NCBI RefSeq assembly: GCF_947494015.1 | Contig: NZ_CANLTL010000021.1 | Span: 1-51,205, forward strand | From: an uncultured Cellulomonas sp. | GTDB lineage: Bacteria; Actinomycetota; Actinomycetes; Actinomycetales; Cellulomonadaceae | Direction: 5' to 3' | Length of the DNA: 51,205 bases | Shown here: positions 18,908-27,683 of the stretch, one piece after another | How positions within the stretch are numbered: position 1 is the stretch's first letter | How the letters are laid out: every line of letters starts with the position of its first letter | Position numbers and translations under genes: made by a program | The notes under the pieces: model-generated | The model's input: the letters and a program-made list of their open reading frames with translations, nothing else | Databases searched by the model: none | Told to the model about the DNA's origin: nothing

Positions 18908-19513
18908 ATGAGCACCAGCACCGCACCGATCAGCGAGCCGACCCACCGGGCGCTGCTCATCGTCGACGTGCAGCCGACGTTCTGCGAGGGCGGGTCGCTG
19001 CCGGTCGAGGGCGGCAACGACGTCGCGCACGCGGTCGCGTCGTTCGCGAGCGTGCACCGCGACAGCTACGACACGCTGGTCACGACCCAGGACTGGCACG
19101 TCGACCCGGGCGACCACTTCTCCGACCAGCCGGACTTCGTCGACAGCTGGCCGCCGCACGCGGTGGCCGGGTCGGCGGAGGCCGAGCTGCACCCGGCCCT
19201 GTCCGAGCTGTACCCCGAGGTCACGGTCAAGAAGGGTGAGAACCAGGCCGCGTACTCGGGGTTCGAGGGCCTGGACGGCGAGGGCCGCCCGCTCGCGTCG
19301 ATCCTGGCCGACCTGCAGATCACCGACGTCGACGTCGTGGGCCTCGCGGAGTCGCACTGCGTCAAGGCGACCGCCCTGGACGCCGTCCGGGCCGGCCTGC
19401 GGGTGCGCGTGCTGACCGACCTGACCGCACCGGTGACCCCGGAGCAGGGTGAGGCGGCCCGGCGCGAGATGGCCGACGCCGGCGTCGAGCTCATCCCCTC
19501 CACCGCCCTCTGA
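18908..19513 (+). CDS. pncA: Nicotinamidase (pyrazinamidase family)
   Basis: A 201-aa isochorismatase-fold hydrolase converting nicotinamide to nicotinate for NAD salvage. It shows the catalytic Asp (LIVDVQPTF), metal ligands in QDWHVDPGDHF, the catalytic Lys region VKKGENQAAYSG and the nucleophile Cys in ESHCVKATALDA. ATG 18908 follows GGGAGGA with good spacing. It is transcribed away from the dehydrogenase-like lipoprotein; a CAGGCT box at 18851-18856 is a possible -10. It is followed by a repeat-filled gap. Confidence 0.94.
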   Translation: MSTSTAPISEPTHRALLIVDVQPTFCEGGSLPVEGGNDVAHAVASFASVHRDSYDTLVTTQDWHVDPGDHFSDQPDFVDSWPPHAVAGSAEAELHPALSELYPEVTVKKGENQAAYSGFEGLDGEGRPLASILADLQITDVDVVGLAESHCVKATALDAVRAGLRVRVLTDLTAPVTPEQGEAARREMADAGVELIPSTAL

Positions 19514-19519
19514 ATGCTG

Positions 19520-19577
19520 CCGAGCGCGACGTTGTGGACGGTTCGCGACTCCTGGACGGTCCGAGACGTCGCACTGG
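19520..19577. repeat. Palindromic intergenic repeat, degenerate copy 1
   Basis: Imperfect inverted repeat whose left arm contains GAGCGCGACGTTGTGGAC. Same family as 51073-51131. It lies just after the pncA stop codon. Confidence 0.6.
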
Positions 19578-19613
19578 ACGGGCTCGGCGAGCTGAGCGGG
19601 TCCGAGTCACCAG

Positions 19614-19757
<144 letters not shown>

Positions 19758-19759
<2 letters not shown>

Positions 19760-19816
19760 GAATGAGACGTTGTGGACCGTACGCGGGAGCTGAAGCGTCC
19801 CGAACGTCGCACTCCG
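19758..19816. repeat. Palindromic intergenic repeat, degenerate copy 3
   Basis: Left arm contains GAATGAGACGTTGTGGAC; the right arm contains AACGTCGCACTCCG. It ends 10 bp before the rsmI stop codon. Confidence 0.6.
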
Positions 19817-19825
19817 CGGTGCGGG

Positions 19826-20695
19826 TCAGGGGGTGGGCGGCGGCGCGGGGGTGGGGCTGGAGCGCTGAGCGACGGCGGCGGCGTAGAGGTCACGCTTGGA
19901 CGCGCCACCCGCCGCGGCGACGTCGGCGACGGCGTCCTTGAGCCGCTCACCGGCACCCACCCGGGTGAGCACCTCGCCGACGAGGTCCTCGACGGCGGTC
20001 GCCTCCCGCGGCGGGGCACCGGCGACGACGACGGAGATCTCCCCGCGGACCTCGCTCTCGCCGGCCCACCGGGCGAGCTCGCCGAGCGGCCGCCGGACGA
20101 CCTCCTCGTAGGTCTTGGTCAGCTCCCGGCAGACCGCGGCCGCGCGGTCGGCGCCGAAGGCCTGGGCCATGTCGGCCAGGGTCGCGGCGATCCGGTGCGG
20201 TGACTCGAAGAACACCATCGTCCGGCGCTCGTCGGCGAGCTCGGTGAACCCGCGCAGCCGCTCGCCGCCCTTGCGGGGCGGGAAGCCCTCGAAGCAGAAC
20301 CGGTCGGTCGGCAGCCCGGAGAGCGCGAGCGCGGTCAGCACCGCGCTCGGCCCGGGGGCCGCCGTGACGGGCAGCCCGGCCTCGACCGCGGCCGCGACGA
20401 CCCGGAAGCCCGGGTCGGAGACGGCCGGCATGCCGGCGTCGGTGACGACCAGCACCGTGCCGCCGCCCGCGACGACGTCGAGCAGCTCCTGCGCCCGGTC
20501 GGCCTCGTTGTGCTCGTGGTAGCTGACGACGCGCCCGCCGATGTCGACGCCCATCCGCGCGGCCAGCGAGCGCAGCCGCCGGGTGTCCTCCGCAGCGACG
20601 ACCTCGGCCTCGGTGATCAGGCGACGCAGCCGCGGCGAGGCGTCCTCGACGTCGCCGATGGGGGTGGCGGCGAGGACGAGGCGACCGGCAGTCAT
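19826..20695 (-). CDS. rsmI: 16S rRNA (cytidine1402-2'-O)-methyltransferase
   Basis: A 289-aa SAM-dependent tetrapyrrole-methylase-fold enzyme that methylates C1402 of 16S rRNA. Motifs are [13 protein letters not shown] (start), [34 protein letters not shown] and FFESPHRI. The C-terminal region ([13 protein letters not shown]...[10 protein letters not shown]) is the usual RsmI HTH tail, followed by a short Pro-rich end. ATG 20695 has a -10 box CAGGCT 6 nt upstream. It is divergent from the mannosyltransferase with only 39 bp between the start codons, as for Rv1003/Rv1002c. Confidence 0.95.
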   Translation of the reverse strand: MTAGRLVLAATPIGDVEDASPRLRRLITEAEVVAAEDTRRLRSLAARMGVDIGGRVVSYHEHNEADRAQELLDVVAGGGTVLVVTDAGMPAVSDPGFRVVAAAVEAGLPVTAAPGPSAVLTALALSGLPTDRFCFEGFPPRKGGERLRGFTELADERRTMVFFESPHRIAATLADMAQAFGADRAAAVCRELTKTYEEVVRRPLGELARWAGESEVRGEISVVVAGAPPREATAVEDLVGEVLTRVGAGERLKDAVADVAAAGGASKRDLYAAAVAQRSSPTPAPPPTP

Positions 20696-20734
20696 CCCCC
20701 GAGCCTGCCACGGGGTCACCCCTACGATGACCGC
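20696..20734. promoter_or_regulatory. Divergent leaderless promoters of rsmI and pmt
   Basis: Within 39 bp there are two -10 boxes: CAGGCT (minus, 20702-20707) and TACGAT (plus, 20723-20728), each exactly 6 nt before its start codon. The -35 regions must overlap each other's transcripts. Confidence 0.6.
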
Positions 20735-22486
20735 GTGACGCCCTCCCCCCCGGCCGGCGACCCGCACGGGTCCCGTCCCGCGGGGACCCCGCACTGGCCG
20801 CCGCTCGATCCGGACGGCCCGCAGCCGGCGGCGCACGTCGACGTCGACACCCGACCCGACACCGCGGCCGCCGCGGACGCCGGCCCCGCGGCCCGCACTC
20901 CCGACGCCGACCTGCGGCGTCGGCTGCTCGGACCCGCCGCGCTCCGGCTCGGCGTGACCCGGCGCGACCGCGTGCTGGGCTGGCTCGGACCGCTGCTGGT
21001 CACCGCGCTGGCCGCGGTGCTACGGCTGGTGCACCTGGACCGGCCACCGACGCTCGTGTTCGACGAGACCTACTACGTCAAGCAGGCGTACACGCTGCTG
21101 CGGGTCGGCTACGAGGCGCAGTGGCCGGAGGACCCGAACCCGGCCTTCGAGGCCGGTGACGTGGACACGTACCTGCCCGTGGCCGACTACGCCGTCCATC
21201 CTCAGGTCGGCAAGTGGCTGATCGCCCTGGGGATGCGGCTGGCGGGCACCGAGCCGGTCGGCTGGCGGCTGGCGTCGGCGGTGGCCGGCACGCTGACGGT
21301 CCTGCTGCTGGCCCGGATCGCGCGCCGGCTGTTCGCGTCCACCGCGCTCGGCACCCTCGCCGGTGGGCTGCTCGCGATCGACGGCCAGGCCATCGTCCAC
21401 TCGCGCACCGGCCTGCTCGACGGCTTCCTCACGCTGTTCGTGGTCGCCGCCTTCGGCGCGCTCCTGCTGGACCGCGACCAGGCCCGACGACGCCTTGCCC
21501 ACCGCTGCGCGCCGGTCGGCGCCGCTGCGCCGGGTGTCCGCGGCCTCGGGCCGCCGCTCGGCGCACGACCGTGGCGGATCGTGGCGGGCGTGCTGCTCGG
21601 CCTCGCCATCGGCACGAAGTGGTCGGGCCTGTACTTCCTCGCGGTGTTCGGCCTGCTCACCGTGGCGTGGGACCTCGCGGCGCGCCGGGCGGCCGGTGTG
21701 CGGCGCTGGCTCGCCGGCGGCGTCCTGCGCGACGGCGCCCCGGCGTTCGTGGCCATGGTGCCGGTGGCGGCGGTCACCTACCTCGCGTCCTGGGCGAGCT
21801 GGTTCCGCACGCCCGGGGCGTACGGGCGTGACTGGGCGGCCACCCACCCCGGCGAGGGCGTGAGCTGGCTGCCCGCGGACCTGCGCTCGTGGTGGCACTA
21901 CCACCAGGACATGTGGACCTTCCACCGCGGCCTGACCGCCGAGCACTCCTACGCGGCGAACCCTTGGGGCTGGCCGGTGCAGTGGCGTCCGACGTCGTTC
22001 TTCTACGAGGCGCCGGTCCCGGCGCGGGCCGCGTGCGGGGCCGACCGCTGCTCGGCCGCCGTGACCGCCATCGGCAACCCCGTGCTGTGGTGGGCCGCGT
22101 CGCTCGCGGTCCTGGCAGCGGTCTGGTGGCTGGTGCGGCACCGTGACTGGCGCGCCGGAGCGGCCCTGTCCGGCGTCGTCGCCGGCTGGGTGCCGTGGCT
22201 CGGGTACGCCCACCGCACGGTGTTCACCTTCTACTCGATCGCCTTCGCGCCGTGGATGGTGCTCACCCTCACGTGGGCGGTCGGCCGCCTCCTGCGCGTG
22301 CCGGACGACGGCCCCGCCCCCCGCACCGGCGTCGTGCCCCGGAGCCGCGTCCCCGGTCTGACGCTCGCGGTGGCGCTGGTCACGGTGGTGGTCCTGGTGA
22401 GCGCGTTCTTCCTGCCGATGTGGACCGCGCAGACGGTGCCGTTCTGGTTCTGGCAGCTGCACATCTGGCTGCCGACCTGGGTCTGA
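20735..22486 (+). CDS. pmt: Dolichyl-phosphate-mannose--protein mannosyltransferase (GT39)
   Basis: A 583-aa multi-pass membrane enzyme that transfers mannose from polyprenyl-phosphate mannose to Ser/Thr of exported proteins (GT39; Rv1002c type). After about 70 disordered residues come many hydrophobic segments. The first periplasmic loop has the catalytic acidic pair in [13 protein letters not shown], and [20 protein letters not shown] follows. Conserved [13 protein letters not shown] and [12 protein letters not shown]-like segments ([18 protein letters not shown]) occur later. GTG 20735 is fixed by the -10 box TACGAT 6 nt upstream. Likely acts on lipoproteins and secreted enzymes such as those in this window. 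Confidence 0.94.
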   Translation: MTPSPPAGDPHGSRPAGTPHWPPLDPDGPQPAAHVDVDTRPDTAAAADAGPAARTPDADLRRRLLGPAALRLGVTRRDRVLGWLGPLLVTALAAVLRLVHLDRPPTLVFDETYYVKQAYTLLRVGYEAQWPEDPNPAFEAGDVDTYLPVADYAVHPQVGKWLIALGMRLAGTEPVGWRLASAVAGTLTVLLLARIARRLFASTALGTLAGGLLAIDGQAIVHSRTGLLDGFLTLFVVAAFGALLLDRDQARRRLAHRCAPVGAAAPGVRGLGPPLGARPWRIVAGVLLGLAIGTKWSGLYFLAVFGLLTVAWDLAARRAAGVRRWLAGGVLRDGAPAFVAMVPVAAVTYLASWASWFRTPGAYGRDWAATHPGEGVSWLPADLRSWWHYHQDMWTFHRGLTAEHSYAANPWGWPVQWRPTSFFYEAPVPARAACGADRCSAAVTAIGNPVLWWAASLAVLAAVWWLVRHRDWRAGAALSGVVAGWVPWLGYAHRTVFTFYSIAFAPWMVLTLTWAVGRLLRVPDDGPAPRTGVVPRSRVPGLTLAVALVTVVVLVSAFFLPMWTAQTVPFWFWQLHIWLPTWV

Positions 22487-22509
22487 GCCGGCGCAGGACG
22501 GCGGAGCAG

Positions 22510-22543
22510 GCGGCGGGTACGGGGGCGGACCGCGCCCCGCCGC
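22510..22543. terminator. Bidirectional hairpin between pmt and hexosaminidase
   Basis: Eight-bp GC arms (22510-22517 / 22536-22543) between convergent genes. Confidence 0.45.
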
Positions 22544-22546
22544 CGG

Positions 22547-24049
22547 TCACCAGTCGACCTGCGGGCTCGGGTAGAACGGGTACCCCGCGCGGTCCCAGCC
22601 CGGGGCGAGCCCGGCGACCCGGACGCGGAAGCCCTCCCAGCCGCGCCGGTCCTGCGCGGACCAGGCGACCTCCGCGACCGCGGCCAGCCGCGGCAGCAGC
22701 ATCACGAACAGGTCCTCCGCGGTCGGCAGGGTCTCGGTCCACACCGCGGCCTCGACGCCCACGACGGCGTCGGCGGGCAGTCCGGGGACGGTGCGGTCGG
22801 GGTCCCAGTCGTAGGAGTCGCGCAGCTCGACGTACCCGGCCCAGGCGAGGCCGAGCTCGGAGTCGGCGTCGTACTTCATGTCCAGGTACACCCGCGACCC
22901 GGGTGACATCAGCAGCCGCGCGCCGGCCGCCGCCGCGGCGACGAAGGGCTCCGGGTCGGCCCGCGGGTCCCAGTACTGCACGACGGTGCCGGGGTCGACG
23001 TCGGCGTGGGCGATCTCCTGCCAGCCCACCGGCGTCTTGCCGGCGGCGCGCACGACGTCCCGCGCCGTGCGGACGAACCACCGGTACTCCTCCGCTGCCA
23101 TCGTCAGCACCTCGTCGCCGCCGATGTGCACGTACGGCCCGGGGGTCATCGCCGCCACGTCGCCCAGGACGTCCTGCAGGAAGGCGCGGGTCGCGGGGAC
23201 GTCCCGGTGCAGCCGGCTGAACCCGACCTCGATGCCGGTGTACGTCGGCGGGGCGACGCCGTCGGGCGTGAGCTCCGGCAGGGCGTGCAGCGCGGCGTTG
23301 ACGTGCCCGGGCAGGTCGATCTCCGGGACGACGGTGATGTGCCGGGCGGCGGCGAACGCGACGATGCGCGCGTAGTCGTCGGCGGAGTAGCACCCGCCCG
23401 CTCCCCCGCCGACGGCCGTCGAGGAGGACCGCAGCGCGAGCGGGGGACGTGACGGCACGTCCAGCCGCCAGCCCTGGTCGTCGGTGAGGTGCAGGTGCAG
23501 CACGTTGAGCTTCAGCTGCGCCATGACCCCGAGCACCGCGGCGACCTCCTCCACGGTGAAGAAGTGCCGCGCGACGTCCAGGCTCAGGCCGCGCCAGGCG
23601 TACCGCGGCGCGTCCTGCACGACGACGGCGGGCGCGCTCACGCGGCCGTCGCCGTCCCGGCCGAACAGCTGGCACAGCGTCGCGACGCCGCGCAGCAGCC
23701 CGGCGGGCCGCGGGGCGCGCAGGTCGACGCCGTCGGCGGTGACGGTCAGCGTGTAGCGCTCCGCAGGATCGGCATCCGCCGGGCCGGCGTCGTCGTGCAG
23801 GCCGAGCCGGACGGCGCCCGGGCCGACGTCGGGCCCGGTGACCAGGCCCAGCGGCACGTCCAGCAGGGCGCCGACGACCTCGGCCGTGAGCACGCCGGCG
23901 CTGATCTCGTCCGGGGTGTCGCCGACGACGACCCGCAGGTCGCCGTCCGGCACGAACGGCAGCCCCCCGGTGCGTCGCACGCTCAGCGGCGCCGGGACGA
24001 GGGGCAGCGGTCCGGGCGCGCCCGTGCCGGGCTCTCGTCGTCGAGTCAC
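22547..24049 (-). CDS. Beta-N-acetylhexosaminidase (GH20)
   Basis: A 500-aa glycosidase removing terminal GlcNAc/GalNAc from chitin or peptidoglycan fragments. An N-terminal GH20b-like domain (about 10-140) precedes the TIM barrel. Motifs are WRGLSLDVARHF, LNVLHLHLTDDQGWRLD, VPEIDLPGH and the catalytic pair HIGGDEVL (Asp-Glu), then WQE and VVGVEAAVWTET. No signal peptide is seen, so it may be cytoplasmic and act in wall recycling. The start is GTG, with -10 box TAGCGT exactly 6 nt upstream. A GGGTGAA element lies at 24091-24097. Confidence 0.94.
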   Translation of the reverse strand: MTRRREPGTGAPGPLPLVPAPLSVRRTGGLPFVPDGDLRVVVGDTPDEISAGVLTAEVVGALLDVPLGLVTGPDVGPGAVRLGLHDDAGPADADPAERYTLTVTADGVDLRAPRPAGLLRGVATLCQLFGRDGDGRVSAPAVVVQDAPRYAWRGLSLDVARHFFTVEEVAAVLGVMAQLKLNVLHLHLTDDQGWRLDVPSRPPLALRSSSTAVGGGAGGCYSADDYARIVAFAAARHITVVPEIDLPGHVNAALHALPELTPDGVAPPTYTGIEVGFSRLHRDVPATRAFLQDVLGDVAAMTPGPYVHIGGDEVLTMAAEEYRWFVRTARDVVRAAGKTPVGWQEIAHADVDPGTVVQYWDPRADPEPFVAAAAAGARLLMSPGSRVYLDMKYDADSELGLAWAGYVELRDSYDWDPDRTVPGLPADAVVGVEAAVWTETLPTAEDLFVMLLPRLAAVAEVAWSAQDRRGWEGFRVRVAGLAPGWDRAGYPFYPSPQVDW

Positions 24050-24055
24050 CTCGCC

Positions 24056-24097
24056 ACGCTAGCGCCGCGTCGGGCGGCCGATGGTCCGGTTTCACCC
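24056..24097 (-). promoter_or_regulatory. Hexosaminidase promoter
   Basis: -10 box TAGCGT (24056-24061) is 6 nt before the GTG. CGGGTGAAA (TTCACCC at 24091-24097 on the plus strand) lies just upstream of the expected -35 position. Confidence 0.5.
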
Positions 24098-24158
24098 GCT
24101 CGGCGCAGCCCGGTCGCTGCGGGTCCCGTCACCGCGGGGACGGCCCCGCCCACGACGA

Positions 24159-24190
24159 AGGCCCCGGCCCGGCGAACCGGGACGGGGCCT
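24159..24190 (-). terminator. tRNA-Ala terminator
   Basis: Arms AGGCCCCG/CGGGGCCT (24159-24166 / 24183-24190) with a nested CCCGG/CCGGG stem, 8 bp past the tRNA 3' end. Confidence 0.6.
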
Positions 24191-24195
24191 CTCGG

Positions 24196-24270
<75 letters not shown>

Positions 24271-24283
24271 TCGAGCGGGTTGA

Positions 24284-24289
24284 ACTCTA
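24284..24289 (-). promoter_or_regulatory. tRNA-Ala -10 box
   Basis: TAGAGT on the minus strand, placing the transcript start about 7 nt before the mature tRNA 5' end. Confidence 0.45.
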
Positions 24290-24339
24290 GCACCGCACCC
24301 CGGGCAACCGAGAAATCGAGCGCCGCGCTGCGGTGCGCG

Positions 24340-25515
24340 TCACTCGCCGGCGGCGCGGCGGCGGGCGAGGATCGCGTCGAGGTCCAGCGGCGGCACGGCC
24401 GGGGCGTCGGCGTCCTCGGCGGAGGTGCGCGCGCTGACGTCGTCGGCGGCGACGGCGGCGGCCGGGGCGACCTCCTCGACCACGAGCGGCAGCGGCTCAC
24501 GACGGGGCGCGGTCGCCTTGGTCGTGTAGGTGGGCCGGGGCACGGGCACCGGGGACCAGCCCGCGCCCGACTCGGACGACGTGGCGGCGTCGTCGCCGGC
24601 CTCGGCCTGGGAGGTCTCGGCGGGAGCGTCGGTGTCCGTCGCGGTGTCGGTCGGCCCGCCGGTCGGCCTGCCGGTCGGGGTGTCGGTGGCCGGCGTGGGA
24701 GCGGCGTCGGCCACCGGGGAGGCGACGGCCCTGGACCGGTCGGCGTCGTCGACGGCGGTGGCCGTGGGCGCCGCCTCGGCCGACGGCGCAGCGGCGGTGC
24801 GCGCCGTCCGGCTCCCGGCCGCCACCTGGGCGATGACCTCGGTGTGGCTGTCGGACGGGTGCTGGGCGCGGCCGGTGACCCGGGCGACCCGGGCACCCGG
24901 GGTGCGGCGGCGGGCCGCGGCGCGCTGCGCGCGCTCCCAGGCGGCGTCGGCGGCACGGCCCTGGACGGCGGCGCGGCGGCCGAGCACGAGCACCCCGGCC
25001 AGCAGCACCGTCGGCACGACGGCCGCGACGACGGCGAGCGCCGTCAGCCCCACCACGACCCACGCGACGACGGTCGCGACGAGCAGCACCGCGGTCAGCA
25101 GCGCCCGCCGCCGGGCCGCGGCGCCGCGGCGCGCGAGGGCCGCGGCGCGGCGGGCGCGCAGCTGGGCGGCACGCCGGGCGTCCTCCGCGCTGATTCTGTC
25201 CTGGGTCCCGTACGGTCGCTCCACGACGCCGCCTCTTCCTTCCGTCGTCACCGGCCGTCCCACCGGGACGCCCCTGGCCGGGCTGAGCAGTCCGGACCGC
25301 TTGGGGCTGTCCGGGCCGCACTCCGCTCGAGCGTCGGCGGTCCGCACGTCGCGGCGACGAGCATCCGCGACGACGAGCACACGCAACCCGCCGGAGAACC
25401 TGTCCTCCGCGCGGGACTCGAGCAGCTGCTGCCGGTACCGCAGCCGGTGCGGCACCAGGTACGCGATCCACAGGCCCATGACCGCGAGTGCGACCAGCCC
25501 TGCGATGTCGTGCAC
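24340..25515 (-). CDS. glpR: GlpR/SepX-like divisome membrane protein
   Basis: A 391-aa membrane protein. A first transmembrane helix is at the extreme N-terminus (IAGLVALAVMGLWIAYLVP, residues ~4-22), followed by a basic stretch with RAEDRFSGGLRVL, then two hydrophobic helices (about 138-183). A long low-complexity cytoplasmic tail, rich in Ala, Thr and Pro, ends in PPLDLDAILARRRAAGE. Position next to rimJ and the MoeA-like glp matches the GlpR (Corynebacterium)/SepX (Streptomyces) receptor that recruits Glp to FtsZ-based division. Assignment rests on context, topology and the LEDRFSG-type motif. GTG 25515 has -10 box TACCGT 6 nt upstream. Confidence 0.78.
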   Translation of the reverse strand: MHDIAGLVALAVMGLWIAYLVPHRLRYRQQLLESRAEDRFSGGLRVLVVADARRRDVRTADARAECGPDSPKRSGLLSPARGVPVGRPVTTEGRGGVVERPYGTQDRISAEDARRAAQLRARRAAALARRGAAARRRALLTAVLLVATVVAWVVVGLTALAVVAAVVPTVLLAGVLVLGRRAAVQGRAADAAWERAQRAAARRRTPGARVARVTGRAQHPSDSHTEVIAQVAAGSRTARTAAAPSAEAAPTATAVDDADRSRAVASPVADAAPTPATDTPTGRPTGGPTDTATDTDAPAETSQAEAGDDAATSSESGAGWSPVPVPRPTYTTKATAPRREPLPLVVEEVAPAAAVAADDVSARTSAEDADAPAVPPLDLDAILARRRAAGE

Positions 25516-25521
25516 CCCCCG

Positions 25522-25527
25522 ACGGTA
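25522..25527 (-). promoter_or_regulatory. glpR -10 box (leaderless)
   Basis: TACCGT on the minus strand, exactly 6 nt before the GTG. glpR can therefore be transcribed separately from rimJ. Confidence 0.6.
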
Positions 25528-25603
25528 GGTGAGGCACCGGGGTCGTCCGGGCACCGCGCGCGGCGTGTCGGCGGGAGAACTACAGCGGTGTGATTCTCGT
25601 GGG

Positions 25604-26221
25604 TCAGTCCCCCGGTGCGGGGCGGGAGGCGCGGGCGGCGTGCCAGCGCGCCAGCAGCCCGTCCGGGACGTCCTCCGTGGTCAGGGCGAAGGTCCGGTGG
25701 TCGCGCCAGTGCCCGCCGATGTGCAGGTACCGCTCGCGCAGTCCCTCGTCGCGGAAGCCGAGCTTGTCGACCACCCGCAGGCTCGGGGCGTTCTCGGGCC
25801 GGATGTTGACCTCGACCCGGTGCAGCCCCAGCTCGCCGAAGCAGTGGTCCGTGGCCAGCGCGACGGCGGTCGGGATGACCCCCCGGCCGGCCACGTGCTG
25901 GGACACCCAGTACCCGATCGACGCCGACCGCAGCGAGCCCAGGGTGATGCTGGAGACGGTGAGCTGGCCGACCAGTCGCTCGTCGAGGTCGACGGCGAAC
26001 GGCAGCGCGGTCCCCTGCCGCGCCTGGGACGACAGCATCCGGACGAACTCCGCGAACGTCGGGGCCGGTCCCTCGACCGGCACCGGGGACGACGCCTCCC
26101 ACGGCTCGAGCCAGCGCGCGTTCACCGCCCGCAGCGCGAGCCAGGTCTTGCCGTCGCGCCGGCGCAGCGGGCGCAGCCGGACGTCGCCATCGGTCAGCAC
26201 CGCCGGCCATCCCGTCGCCAC
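25604..26221 (-). CDS. rimJ: GNAT N-acetyltransferase, RimJ-like
   Basis: A 205-aa cytoplasmic GNAT protein using acetyl-CoA, family of ribosomal-protein N-terminal acetyltransferases. The acetyl-CoA loop region is SIGYWVSQHVAGRGVIPTAV (about residues 99-118), followed by LHRVEVNIRPENAPSLRVVDKLGF, the RimJ/RimL signature. The actual substrate is unknown. GTG 26221 lies 3 nt after the glp stop codon, so the two are an operon. The glp-rimJ-glpR order is conserved in actinobacteria (Rv0994-Rv0996). Confidence 0.92.
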   Translation of the reverse strand: MATGWPAVLTDGDVRLRPLRRRDGKTWLALRAVNARWLEPWEASSPVPVEGPAPTFAEFVRMLSSQARQGTALPFAVDLDERLVGQLTVSSITLGSLRSASIGYWVSQHVAGRGVIPTAVALATDHCFGELGLHRVEVNIRPENAPSLRVVDKLGFRDEGLRERYLHIGGHWRDHRTFALTTEDVPDGLLARWHAARASRPAPGD

Positions 26222-26224
26222 CGG

Positions 26225-27466
26225 TCAGCCCTCCAGCACGAGGCAGTGGACGTGGTCGCCGGCGCGCACCGAGGTGACGCCCTCGGGGACGACCGCCAGC
26301 GCGTTCGCCCGGGACAGCGCCGAGAGCGACACCTCGCCGGGGGCCCCGAGCGGCGTGACCTCGTACCCGGCCTCGGGGCTGCCCACCAGGAGCGCGGGGA
26401 CGAACTGGCGGATACCGGCCGGTGACGCCCAGCCGTGCGTGGCAGCGGCCGGGACGGACGGCCGGAACAGCTCCGCCCGGCCGGCGATGGCGCGCAGCGC
26501 CGGCCGGACGAACACCTCGAACGACACGTGCGCGGCCACCGGGTGCCCGGGCAGGGCGAAGATCGGCACCGCGCCGCTGCCGTGCTCCAGCCCACCGACG
26601 GCTCCGAACCCCTGCCGCCGTCCGGGGGTCATGGCCACGTGGTCGAAGCGCACCGTGCCCAGCGGCGCCAGGACGTCCTTGACGGTGTCCCGGTCGGTGT
26701 CGCTCAGACCGCCCGTGGTCAGCAGCAGGTCGGCCCGCACGAGCTGGTCCTCGATGGTCTCCCGCAGCCCCGCGCGGTCGTCGCCCACGACGCCGACCCG
26801 GATCGCGGACGCGCCGACGTCCCGGACCGCGGTGGCCAGCGCGTGGCTGTTGGCGTCGTGCACCACCCCGGGCGACGCGGGCGACCCCGGCTCGACCAGC
26901 TCGTCGCCGACCGACAGGATCACCACCCGCGGCGTGGGGTGCACCCGCACCCGGGCGCGGCCGACGGCAGCGGCCATCGACAGCTGGCGTGCGCCCAGCC
27001 GGGTGCCGGCCGGGATCAGCACCTCGCCCGCGGCCGCGTCCACGCCCGCGCGCCGGACGTGCTCGCCGGGTCGCACGGGTCGCGGCACGAGCACCCGCAC
27101 GGTGCCCCGGTCGGTCTCCTCCAGGGGCAGCACGGCGTCGGCGCCGACCGGCAGGGGCGCACCGGAGGCGACCCGCACCGCCTGCCCGGGGACCAGGCGC
27201 AGCGGCGCCGGCGCACCCGCGTGGGCGTCGTGCGCGACCGGCAGGTGCAGCGGCTCGTCCCCCTCGGCGCTGCGCGCAGCGTCGGTGTCCGCGGACGCGA
27301 CCGCGTACCCGTCGCGCGCCGCCAGCGCGTGCAGCGGCAGGTCCGCGCCCGCGACGACGTCGGCGGCGAGGATGCAGCCGACGGCGTCGTGCAGGGCGAC
27401 GTCCAGCGGCGCGACCTGCGCGACGGCGTCGAGCACGGCGCCGAGCTGCTCCTGGACCGTCCTCAC
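26225..27466 (-). CDS. glp: Gephyrin-like protein Glp / MoeA-family protein
   Basis: A 413-aa protein with the full MoeA/gephyrin E-domain fold: ARDGYAV, VLSVGDELVEPG, LLTTGGLSDTDRDTVKDVL and FALPGHPVA. MoeA inserts molybdenum into molybdopterin, whereas in Corynebacterium the paralogue Glp works in cell division with FtsZ, Wag31 and GlpR. The usual MoeA PGKP motif is replaced by TPGRRQGFG. With rimJ and glpR downstream and no other molybdopterin gene nearby, the division role seems likelier (inference). The GTG at 27466 overlaps the stop codon of a small upstream ORF (GTGA). Confidence 0.85.
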   Translation of the reverse strand: MRTVQEQLGAVLDAVAQVAPLDVALHDAVGCILAADVVAGADLPLHALAARDGYAVASADTDAARSAEGDEPLHLPVAHDAHAGAPAPLRLVPGQAVRVASGAPLPVGADAVLPLEETDRGTVRVLVPRPVRPGEHVRRAGVDAAAGEVLIPAGTRLGARQLSMAAAVGRARVRVHPTPRVVILSVGDELVEPGSPASPGVVHDANSHALATAVRDVGASAIRVGVVGDDRAGLRETIEDQLVRADLLLTTGGLSDTDRDTVKDVLAPLGTVRFDHVAMTPGRRQGFGAVGGLEHGSGAVPIFALPGHPVAAHVSFEVFVRPALRAIAGRAELFRPSVPAAATHGWASPAGIRQFVPALLVGSPEAGYEVTPLGAPGEVSLSALSRANALAVVPEGVTSVRAGDHVHCLVLEG

Positions 27467-27582
27467 GCGAAGGCCCCGGCGATGCCCTCGGACGCCGCCG
27501 ACGCCGGGGAGCGGACGCCGGGGACGGGTCGCGGGCACGGCCGGGGGTCGCCCGGGCCGGCGACCGCGGTGTGGTTCGCCAT
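27463..27582 (-). CDS. Possible 39-aa leader ORF overlapping glp
   Basis: ATG 27582 opens a 39-codon frame containing PCPRPVPG and ending in IAGAFA. Its TGA overlaps the glp GTG (GTGA), typical of translational coupling. A -10 box TAGCCT (27591-27596) sits 8 nt before the ATG, so the transcript would begin almost at this codon, and no ribosome-binding site is seen before glp itself. No homologue is recognised. In GC-rich DNA such frames arise by chance, so coding status is uncertain. Confidence 0.42.
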   Translation of the reverse strand: MANHTAVAGPGDPRPCPRPVPGVRSPASAASEGIAGAFA

Positions 27583-27683
27583 GGGACCGAAGGCTAGTGG
27601 GCGGCGCTGCGGCGCACCGTTCCAGGGTGTGAACCTTCTCGCACCGGCCCCGCCGTGGCGCGGACATGGGCGAGACTGGAGAC

